NCBI GenBank assembly: GCA_036733305.1
Contig: DAINAT010000165.1
Span: 1-5,328, forward strand
From: UBA7672 sp036733305
GTDB taxonomy: Bacteria > Pseudomonadota > Alphaproteobacteria > Caulobacterales > Hyphomonadaceae
Direction: 5' to 3'
DNA length: 5,328 bases
Shown here: piece by piece, positions 1 to 4,943 of the stretch
Numbering within the stretch: position 1 is the first letter of the stretch
Layout: each line of letters begins with the position of its first letter
Notes under the pieces: generated by a model
Told to the model about the DNA's origin: nothing
The model's database searches: none
Seen by the model: only the letters and a program-made list of their open reading frames with translations
Position numbers and translations under genes: made by a program

Positions 1-56
1 TCAGGTGCGTTTGCAGTATATGCTGGTTTTCGGCGCCGTAGATTCTGGGAGGCTCT

Positions 57-145
57 GTCCTACAGTTTGGGTGTGTAGGGCGTTGAGATTGCTTGGGATG
101 GGATTTCACCGTCCTACAGTTCTGCACCACCGCCATCCTACACTT
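57..145. repeat. TCCTACA motif cluster with a small hairpin
   Basis: An 11-base motif, (G/A)TCCTACA(G/C)TT, occurs three times in direct orientation, at 57-67, 111-121 and 135-145. A reverse-orientation core, TGTAGG, lies at 74-79. The first copy and this reverse core form a hairpin: CCTACA at 59-64 pairs with TGTAGG at 74-79 around a 9-nt loop, and G57-C81 plus a T58-G80 wobble can extend it. The repeats are seen directly; I do not recognise a named family, and whether they are a protein-binding array or remnants of a dispersed intergenic repeat is unknown. Confidence 0.5.
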
Positions 146-155
146 CAGCCCATCA

Positions 156-198
156 CCGCTCCTCCCGCCCCGGATCACGTCCGGGGCGGGAGGAGCGG
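156..198. repeat. Perfect 19-bp inverted repeat (hairpin)
   Basis: Bases 156-174 are exactly complementary to 180-198 around a 5-nt loop (TCACG). The stem is almost all G-C, with a core of CCCGCCCCGGA opposite TCCGGGGCGGG. No T-tract follows on the plus strand, and the first bases on the minus strand side (GTGATGG) are not T-rich, so a simple intrinsic terminator is less likely than a dispersed palindromic intergenic element. It could still stop or slow a transcript arriving from a gene left of the window. Confidence 0.75.
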
Positions 199-230
199 GA
201 CGATGAACTGATGGTGGTGGGGTTGGCTGG

Positions 231-270
231 CCGACCCCCGCCTGTCCTCCCCCTTTCAGGGGGAGGGACC
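231..270 (-). repeat. Intergenic palindromic repeat, copy 1 (inverted relative to copy 2)
   Basis: Read on the minus strand, this 40-nt stretch matches 316-355 at 36 of 40 positions. Its core is itself palindromic: CCTCCCCC and GGGGGAGG flank TTTCA. CTCCCCCTGAAAGGGGGAG-type elements are familiar as dispersed intergenic repeats in alphaproteobacterial genomes (recalled, not searched here). The pair can also fold as a long cruciform or stem with about 45 nt between the arms. Confidence 0.7.
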
Positions 271-315
271 CTGATGCGTGATTGCTCTTCGTTGAGAGGT
301 AAGTTCTGGCAACGT

Positions 316-355
316 GGTTCCTCCCCCTGAAAGGGGGAGGTCAGGTGGGGGGCGG
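316..355 (+). repeat. Intergenic palindromic repeat, copy 2
   Basis: Second copy of the 40-nt element at 231-270, in the opposite orientation. The differences are single substitutions at 319, 341, 346 and 352, with no insertion or deletion. The CTCCCCC/GGGGGAG core is identical in both copies. The purine-rich extension (GGTGGGGGGCGGG) is asymmetric and gives the element a direction. Confidence 0.7.
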
Positions 356-381
356 GTTGAGCGGTATGTTTGGCCCCTGGG

Positions 382-399
382 TTCCTGCTTTCGCGGGAA
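382..399. repeat. TTCCTGC-TTTC-GCGGGAA palindromic intergenic element
   Basis: Bases 382-388 pair with 393-399 (one T-G wobble) around a TTTC loop, within the wider context CTGGGTTCC...GGAATGACGA. That context matches a palindromic repeat widely scattered between genes in proteobacteria (commonly GGGTTCCCGC / GCGGGAATGACG), recalled from general knowledge. It is the third unrelated palindromic repeat type within about 250 bases. Confidence 0.6.
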
Positions 400-598
400 T
401 GACGAGGCTGGGCGTGGTGCATCGGTGATGCACCCTGCGTTCCGTAGCGCTCTTGCGGGTTTGGGGCGGGGGCTCACTATTTTCGCGCGGAAGCGTGATG
501 CCGGGGGTATGTGGGGGCATGCTTACTTCGTGACGCGCCTAGAGGGCGTGTGCCTGGACTGTCGGGCAGGCCTACGGGTGATGCACACCTGAGGTAGA

Positions 599-604
599 GG
601 GAGG
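599..604 (+). promoter_or_regulatory. Shine-Dalgarno for the PQQ dehydrogenase
   Basis: GGGAGG ends 8 nt before the ATG at 613. This favours that start over the adjoining TTG at 610 and over the in-frame ATG at 628, which has no purine-rich site at a suitable distance. Confidence 0.7.
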
Positions 605-612
605 GACGCTTG

Positions 613-2706
613 ATGCGCTCGCATACGATGCGGATTGCGAAGCAATTGAAACTGGCCTTGCTGGCCTCGGCGTGTGCGGTGGCGGCGGCCCTGCCGGCGC
701 GTGCGCAGGAGAGCCCTTCCTATTCAGCCGAGCAGGCGGCTGCCGGACAGAAGATATACGAGAAGCGGTGCGTGCTGTGCCATGGCGAAGGTCTGGACGA
801 TGGCGAGTTCGGGCCGATGCTGCGCGGGGATGACTTCCTGCAGCGGTGGAGCGGCAAGAGCGTCGAGGACCTGTTCCACTATGTCTCGGACACGATGCCG
901 ACGGCACAGCCGGGGTCGCTGAGCCAGGACGAGTATCTGAATGTGCTAGCCTACCTGCTGTCGAAGAACGGGATCGTGGCGGCGACGCCGATCTCTCTGA
1001 GCGCGCAGAAGACGATGATGCTGCCGACGACGACGGCCAATCTCGGGATGATCGCGGCTGGCGTGAAGCTGCCGCCGAACCCTGCGGCGCGGCCGAGTCC
1101 GTTGCTGAAGATCACGCCGGTGACGGAGGAGATGCTGGCGAAGCCGCCCTCCACCGACTGGCTCGACTGGCGGCGGACGCGGGATGCGCAGGGGTTCAGC
1201 CCGCTGAAGCAGATCAACAAGACCAATGTCGGCAAGATGCAGATGGCGTGGTCGCTGGCGCTGTCGCCGGGGCCGAACCAGGGGACGCCGCTGGTGCATG
1301 ACGGCGTGCTGTTCGTGCATTCGTTCAAGGACATCGTGCAAGCGATCGACGCGGTGACGGGCGATATCCTGTGGCAGTACACGTATCGTTTGCCCAAGGA
1401 CGTGACGCCGACGCCGAAGAAGTCGATCGCGATCTTCGGGACGACGCTCTACATGCCGACGTCTGACGCGCACATCGTGGCGCTGGACGTGAAGACCGGC
1501 GCCGTGTTGTGGGACAAAGGGCCGGGTCCGGGCTTCACCATGTCGGGCGGGCCGATCATTGCGAAGGGCAAGGTGATCTACGGGACGCGTGGGCCCAAGC
1601 CGATCATCGTGGCGCTGGATGCGAAAACGGGCGCGGAGGCGTGGCGGTTCAACACCATTCCCAAGCCCGATGAACCGGGTGGCGACACCTGGAACAACAT
1701 GGCCTATGCGGACCGGAATGGCGGGACGATCTGGACGGCGGGGAGCTATGACAAGGAGACCAATCTCGTCTTCTTCGGCCCTGCCCCGACCTATGACACC
1801 AAGCCTTTGCGCAATCTGGTGGCGGGGGCGAACAATGATGCGCTGTATACGAACGCCACGATCGCGCTGAACCCGGATACGGGGAAGCTGGTGTGGCATT
1901 ACCAGCATCTGAAGAACGACCAGATGGATCTGGACTGGGCTTACGAGCGGCAGATCATGACGGTCGGCAAGGGTGCGGCGGCGCGGCGCGTGCTGGTGAC
2001 GGCGGGCAAGGCGGCGATGCATGACGCGCTTGATCCGAAGACGGGGAAATACCTGTTCTCGTTCGATCTCGGGATGCAGAACTACATCACCAAGGTTGAT
2101 CCGAAGACGGGCGAGAAGACGGTTGATCCGGAGCTGATCCCCGGGGACGGCAAGTCGAAGTTCATCTGTCCGAGTGCGGGGGGCGCGAAGAACTACAATC
2201 CTTCGGGGTTCAATCCGACGAGCGGGTTGCTGTTTGTGCCGCTGGTTGAGGCGTGCATGGATCTTGTGCCGCTGCCTGCGGGACAACGCGGACTGTTGTC
2301 GACGGGGGTGCGGACGAATATTCGGCCGATGCCGGATAGCGACGGGAATTACGGGCGGCTGGTGGCGGTCGACATGGCGACCAAGAAGCCGGTGTGGATC
2401 ACGCGCGAGCGGGCGCCGATCATGACGAGCACGCTGCCGACGGCTGGCGGGGTGGTGTTTGCGGGGGCGATTGACCGGTCGTTCTCGGCTTACGATGACA
2501 AGACGGGAAAGCGGTTGTGGAGCACGCGGCTTGGCGATGTGCCGAACTCCAACCCCATCAGCTATGAGGTGAACGGGCGGCAGTATATCGCGGTGGTGAC
2601 GGGGAGCGGCGGGGTGCGGACGACGAACTTCGTCAACATGATGCCGGAGATCAAGAACCCGACCATGCGGACGGCGCAGATCTGGGTGTTTGAAGTGCCG
2701 AAGTGA
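613..2706 (+). CDS. Exported quinohemoprotein (PQQ) dehydrogenase with N-terminal cytochrome c domain
   Basis: This 697-aa protein is predicted to oxidise an alcohol-like substrate in the periplasm, passing electrons from PQQ to its own heme c and on to the respiratory chain. Residues 1-31 are a signal peptide (basic start, hydrophobic core, cleavage after ALPARA). A cytochrome c domain follows, with C53-V-L-C56-H57 and likely axial ligand M95. A linker leads to an eight-bladed-type propeller from about residue 180, with repeated ALD-x-KTG-x-x-W blade motifs. D409 (ANND-ALY) aligns with the catalytic Asp of methanol/ethanol dehydrogenases, K466 with the Arg/Lys near PQQ, and W374 may stack on the cofactor. 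C519 and C548 fit the structural disulfide of methanol dehydrogenase in context and spacing. They are the only mature cysteines besides the heme pair, so the usual adjacent Cys-Cys at the active site is absent. The Glu and Asn calcium ligands are not recognisable. Heme-first order recalls polyvinyl alcohol dehydrogenases; most quinohemoprotein alcohol dehydrogenases carry the heme at the C-terminus. Substrate is unknown. No PQQ-synthesis gene or partner is adjacent. Confidence 0.88.
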   Translation: MRSHTMRIAKQLKLALLASACAVAAALPARAQESPSYSAEQAAAGQKIYEKRCVLCHGEGLDDGEFGPMLRGDDFLQRWSGKSVEDLFHYVSDTMPTAQPGSLSQDEYLNVLAYLLSKNGIVAATPISLSAQKTMMLPTTTANLGMIAAGVKLPPNPAARPSPLLKITPVTEEMLAKPPSTDWLDWRRTRDAQGFSPLKQINKTNVGKMQMAWSLALSPGPNQGTPLVHDGVLFVHSFKDIVQAIDAVTGDILWQYTYRLPKDVTPTPKKSIAIFGTTLYMPTSDAHIVALDVKTGAVLWDKGPGPGFTMSGGPIIAKGKVIYGTRGPKPIIVALDAKTGAEAWRFNTIPKPDEPGGDTWNNMAYADRNGGTIWTAGSYDKETNLVFFGPAPTYDTKPLRNLVAGANNDALYTNATIALNPDTGKLVWHYQHLKNDQMDLDWAYERQIMTVGKGAAARRVLVTAGKAAMHDALDPKTGKYLFSFDLGMQNYITKVDPKTGEKTVDPELIPGDGKSKFICPSAGGAKNYNPSGFNPTSGLLFVPLVEACMDLVPLPAGQRGLLSTGVRTNIRPMPDSDGNYGRLVAVDMATKKPVWITRERAPIMTSTLPTAGGVVFAGAIDRSFSAYDDKTGKRLWSTRLGDVPNSNPISYEVNGRQYIAVVTGSGGVRTTNFVNMMPEIKNPTMRTAQIWVFEVPK

Positions 2707-2727
2707 GGCTCGCGCAGGTTGAACGAA

Positions 2728-2759
2728 AACGGGCCGGTGGTTGATGCCACCGGCCCGTT
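2728..2759. terminator. Bidirectional intrinsic terminator between convergent genes
   Basis: A perfect 13-bp stem (2728-2740 with 2747-2759, core CGGGCCGGTGG) has a 6-nt loop, TTGATG. It starts 21 nt after the stop of the dehydrogenase and ends 22 nt after the stop of the convergent acyl-CoA dehydrogenase. T-rich bases follow on both strands: CTGTTTC on plus and TTTTCGTTC on minus, so one hairpin can serve both genes. Confidence 0.85.
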
Positions 2760-2781
2760 CTGTTTCAGCGATCAGAAGCGC

Positions 2782-4047
2782 TTACGGGGCGTTGCGGCCC
2801 GGCTCGTACTTCTTGATCTCGTGGCGGCCGACGACCATGTGGTGGACTTCGTCCGGGCCGTCCGCGAAGCGGAGGTGGCGGACGTCGGCGTAGAGTTCGG
2901 CGAGCGGCGTCCATTGCGAGATGCCGGTGGCGCCGTGGACCTGGATCGCCTCGTCGATGATGCGGCAGGTGATTTCCGGGATCATCGACTTGACCATCGA
3001 GACCCAGACGCGGGCTTCCTTGTTGCCGAGGACGTCCATCGCCTTGGCGGCTTTCAGAACCATCAGGCGCATCTGTTCGATGTCGTAGCGGGCGCGGGAG
3101 ACGACTTCCGGGTTCTTGCCGAGCTTGATGAGCGGCTGGCCGAAGGCTTCACGCGAGAGGCCGCGCTTGATCATCATTTCCAGGGCGGCTTCCGCCTTGC
3201 CGATGGTGCGCATGCAGTGGTGGATGCGGCCCGGCCCGAGGCGGACCTGGCTGATCTCGAAGCCGCGGCCTTCGCCGAGCAGGATGTTTTCCTTGGGCAC
3301 GCGCACGTTGGTGAACTTGATGTGCATGTGGCCGCGCGGGGCATGGTCGGCGCCGAAGACGTGCATCGGCCCGAGGACCTTCACGCCGGGCGTGTCCATG
3401 GGGACGAGGATCTGCGACTGCTGGAGGTGGGTCGGGGCGTCCGGGCTGGTCTTGACCATGGTGATCATGATCTTGCAGCGCGGGTCGCCGGCGTTGGAGA
3501 TGTAGTACTTCTCGCCGTTGATGACCCACTCATTGCCTTCGAGCACGGCGGAGGTGGAGATGTTCTTCGCGTCCGACGAGGCGACGTTCGGCTCGGTCAT
3601 GGCGTAGGCGGAGCGGATCTCTCCGTTGAGAAGCGGCTCGAGCCATTTCTTTTTCTGTTCCGGCGTGCCGACGCGTTCGAGCACTTCCATGTTGCCGGTG
3701 TCGGGCGCCGAGCAGTTCAGCGATTCCGAAGCGAGGTGGTATTTGCCGAGTTCGGCGGCGATGTAGGCGTAGTCGAGGTTCGAGAGGCCTTCGCCGGTTT
3801 CCGCGTTGGGCAGGAAGAAGTTCCAGAGGCCGGCGGCCTTGGCTTTCTTCTTGGCGCCGTCGAGCAATTCGAGCTGGCGGGGGTGCCACGACCAGCGGTC
3901 GGTCTTGTGGTTGTCGAGCTCGTCGAACTCTTCGAGGATCGGGGCAACGTTTTCGGCGATGTGGCGCTTGACCGCCTCATACAGCGGACGGCCCTTCTCC
4001 GACATGCGGAGGTCGTTCAGTTCATTTTCGCGTTCGAGGTCAGCCAC
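2782..4047 (-). CDS. Acyl-CoA dehydrogenase, ACAD10/ACAD11-type
   Basis: A 421-aa cytoplasmic flavoenzyme, predicted to introduce a trans-2 double bond into an acyl-CoA using FAD and pass electrons to electron-transfer flavoprotein. The usual three parts are visible: an N-terminal helical domain (about 1-145), a middle beta domain opening with YAMTEP at 148-153 and NVASSDA at 154-160, and a C-terminal helical domain with QVHGATG at 369-375. The stretches NCSAPDTGNMEVL (111-123), GEGRGFEISQ (258-267), RLGPGRIHHCMR (269-280) and FADGPDEVH (394-402) closely resemble what I recall of the dehydrogenase domain of human ACAD11. D396 sits where medium-chain enzymes have the catalytic Glu of the YEGT motif, as in the ACAD10/11 group. 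The aminoglycoside phosphotransferase-like kinase domain of animal ACAD10/11 is absent, as is common in bacteria. The start is a GTG with a good ribosome binding site; M15 is an alternative. The chain length of the substrate, and whether it is hydroxylated, cannot be told. Confidence 0.93.
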   Translation of the reverse strand: MADLERENELNDLRMSEKGRPLYEAVKRHIAENVAPILEEFDELDNHKTDRWSWHPRQLELLDGAKKKAKAAGLWNFFLPNAETGEGLSNLDYAYIAAELGKYHLASESLNCSAPDTGNMEVLERVGTPEQKKKWLEPLLNGEIRSAYAMTEPNVASSDAKNISTSAVLEGNEWVINGEKYYISNAGDPRCKIMITMVKTSPDAPTHLQQSQILVPMDTPGVKVLGPMHVFGADHAPRGHMHIKFTNVRVPKENILLGEGRGFEISQVRLGPGRIHHCMRTIGKAEAALEMMIKRGLSREAFGQPLIKLGKNPEVVSRARYDIEQMRLMVLKAAKAMDVLGNKEARVWVSMVKSMIPEITCRIIDEAIQVHGATGISQWTPLAELYADVRHLRFADGPDEVHHMVVGRHEIKKYEPGRNAP

Positions 4048-4149
4048 GCGTCTCTCCCATCAATGATATGCATCTTCTCCACCATGTCCCCGGGCGGAGC
4101 GCCAGCGCGAATTTCACCGCCGGCGGGTTTCCCGTGGTAAAGTCCAGCC
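4048..4149. promoter_or_regulatory. Divergent control region with a 12-bp inverted repeat
   Basis: This 102-bp gap lies between two divergently read genes and must hold both of their promoters. CCATGTCCCCGG at 4082-4093 recurs exactly as its complement at 4154-4165, 60 nt away; the right arm overlaps the first codons of the membrane protein gene. A perfect 10-bp palindrome (CCGCCGGCGG) lies near the middle at 4117-4126. Weak promoter-like pieces are visible. On plus, TAAAGT at 4138-4143 is about 7 nt before the ATG at 4150. On minus, TATCAT (4068-4063) follows GGGACA (4090-4085) at 16 nt, although that would start the transcript almost at the ribosome binding site. The repeats are seen directly; the operator and promoter roles are inference. 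Confidence 0.4.
4051..4058 (-). promoter_or_regulatory. Shine-Dalgarno that selects the GTG start of the acyl-CoA dehydrogenase
   Basis: Read on the minus strand, GGGAGAGA precedes the GTG at 4047, with the GGAG core 6 nt from the start codon. The nearest upstream ATG (minus strand, 4060) is out of frame, and the next in-frame ATG is codon 15. The GTG call therefore rests on this site. Confidence 0.65.
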
Positions 4150-4731
4150 ATGACCGGGGACATGGCCGTCAAGCGAAGCGACCACCTGCTGTACATGGTC
4201 AGCATCCTGCTGAGCGTGCCGGCGATCATCAGCCTGTTGCAGCGGCAGTTCGACGTTCCCGTGGCCGGGGAGATTACGCAGCTGGTGGACGGTTACCGGT
4301 CGCTGTCTGATGCGATCTCGCATGTGGTGCATGCGCCGCTTTTCGCTGTGTCGTTGCCGCCTGCTCCGCCGCTGATCGACCTGCAGATATTATCGTTTGC
4401 AGGCATGGGCATGATGACCAAGGCAATGCAGCGGCCGGGCGAGAAGTTCGACTGGCTGGGCGGGATGGTGTGGGGGCTTACAGCATTCGTGTGCGGGTAT
4501 CTGCTGGTGGGCATACTGGTGATTGGTGCGGTGCTGGCGCTGATCATATCGAAGCCGCTGATCGCCTTCCGGTCGGACCACTATATCGAGACGACGCCGG
4601 AGCTGGAGGGATTGCAGGGACGGCTGCGGCGCGAACGGGAGATGCGACTGGAGCGTGACCTTGCGCGGATCATGCTGATCACGCTGGCGATTGTGGGCGC
4701 TTACTTCGGATTGAACGCGCTGCTGCTTTAG
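4150..4731 (+). CDS. Unrecognised integral membrane protein, 193 aa
   Basis: I do not recognise a family. The protein has a hydrophobic helix at about residues 13-30, a polar stretch with a short amphipathic part (about 31-70), and a Pro-rich PPAPP turn at 70-74. A second apolar, Met-rich segment follows at about 75-90. A long apolar stretch at 104-138 could be one or two membrane helices, and a final helix lies at about 173-193 and runs to the C-terminus. Between the last two lies a highly charged segment (about 148-172, ELEGLQGRLRREREMRLERD), probably a cytoplasmic helix, possibly a coiled coil. No catalytic motif, metal site or signal-peptide cleavage site stands out. The ATG at 4150 has no clear Shine-Dalgarno, so the message may be leaderless; the ATG at 4162 is an alternative with a GGGGA only one base away. 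It reads as a real gene because of its full-length hydrophobic pattern and its placement in a divergent pair. Function unknown. Confidence 0.75.
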   Translation: MTGDMAVKRSDHLLYMVSILLSVPAIISLLQRQFDVPVAGEITQLVDGYRSLSDAISHVVHAPLFAVSLPPAPPLIDLQILSFAGMGMMTKAMQRPGEKFDWLGGMVWGLTAFVCGYLLVGILVIGAVLALIISKPLIAFRSDHYIETTPELEGLQGRLRREREMRLERDLARIMLITLAIVGAYFGLNALLL

Positions 4732-4760
4732 CGCGCTGGCTCAATATCCGATGACTTAGC

Positions 4761-4786
4761 GTCACGCGAGCGGAAGCGTGGCTTTT
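4761..4786 (+). terminator. Probable weak intrinsic terminator after the membrane protein gene
   Basis: GTCACGC at 4761-4767 pairs with GCGTGGC at 4776-4782 (7 bp including one T-G wobble) around an 8-nt loop, followed directly by TTTT at 4783-4786. It lies 29 nt after the stop codon. The stem is short and the T-run brief, so termination may be partial. Confidence 0.5.
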
Positions 4787-4894
4787 GCGCTACTGTGCGC
4801 GGACGTTCTCAGACCGCCACACCGCGCCGCCAGTTCGCACTTGCCGCGCCACAGGCGCGCCCCATTTGGGCTGAGGAATCCGTTACACGTCCGC

Positions 4895-4900
4895 TATACT
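4895..4900 (+). promoter_or_regulatory. Possible -10 element for the SIMPL gene
   Basis: TATACT matches the sigma-70 -10 consensus at five of six bases and lies 43 nt upstream of the ATG at 4944, giving a plausible leader of roughly 37 nt. No good -35 is visible 16-18 nt upstream (the sequence there is around TGAGGA), so this is tentative. Confidence 0.35.
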
Positions 4901-4943
4901 CCCCGCTACCAGATGGACGATGACCACTAGAAAGGTCCCCACG

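Larger units (their letters stand above)
1..609. other. Long intergenic region rich in palindromic repeats, no convincing gene
   Basis: About 600 bases without a supportable gene. The open frames here are short, mutually overlapping on both strands, rich in Arg/Pro/Gly as expected from random GC-rich DNA, and run through palindromic repeats. What the region does hold is a series of separate repeat elements, each listed on its own: TCCTACA motifs (57-145), a perfect hairpin (156-198), two inverted copies of a pyrimidine/purine-tract palindrome (231-355) and a TTCC/GGAA palindrome (382-399). From about 410 to 590 I see no repeat of note apart from a weak possible leader fold: GTGTGC at 548-553 can pair with GCACAC at 583-588, just ahead of the ribosome binding site of the next gene. 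No convincing sigma-70 promoter stands out. Confidence 0.7.
4732..4943. other. Intergenic region before the SIMPL gene
   Basis: A 212-base gap with no supportable gene. It holds a possible terminator near its left end (listed separately), a compact GC hairpin at 4845-4859 (CGCGCC and GGCGCG round a 3-nt ACA loop), and a possible -10 element at 4895-4900. The minus-strand open frames crossing it extend into the coding region of the next gene and look like shadows. Confidence 0.6.

Noticed and set aside
156..198. Intrinsic terminator for a gene to the left
   Set aside because: The stem is very strong, but no T-run follows on either strand; a dispersed palindromic repeat explains it better, although an effect on transcription is not excluded.
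231..399. CRISPR array
   Set aside because: The repeats are palindromic, in inverted rather than tandem order, only two copies of one type exist, and there are no regularly sized spacers or cas genes.
453..480. Sigma-70 promoter for the PQQ dehydrogenase (TTGCGG, 16 nt, CACTAT)
   Set aside because: Only about half of the consensus bases match in each hexamer, which is expected by chance over 180 bases.
5..592. Several short open frames on both strands in the left intergenic region
   Set aside because: They overlap one another, cross palindromic repeats, have no good ribosome binding sites and give low-complexity Arg/Pro/Gly-rich translations.
674..694. Lipobox making the PQQ dehydrogenase a lipoprotein (ASAC at residues 18-21)
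   Set aside because: The residue at -3 is Ala rather than Leu, the cysteine lies inside the hydrophobic core, and a good signal peptidase I site (ARA before Q32) follows.
946..2286. A 446-codon minus-strand open frame opposite the PQQ dehydrogenase
   Set aside because: Extremely Arg/His-rich with no recognisable domain; it is an antisense shadow caused by G/C-ending codons of the real gene.
613..4047. A dedicated alcohol-to-fatty-acid oxidation operon linking the PQQ enzyme and the acyl-CoA dehydrogenase
   Set aside because: The genes are convergent, separated by a strong terminator, and no intermediate enzymes (aldehyde dehydrogenase, acyl-CoA ligase) lie between or beside them.
2719..4140. 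A 473-codon plus-strand open frame lying opposite the acyl-CoA dehydrogenase
   Set aside because: It fully overlaps a gene with clear family motifs, begins inside the terminator region, and its translation is the Asp/Val/Gly/Ala/Arg-rich repeat-like text expected from the antisense of a GC-rich gene. No domain is recognisable.
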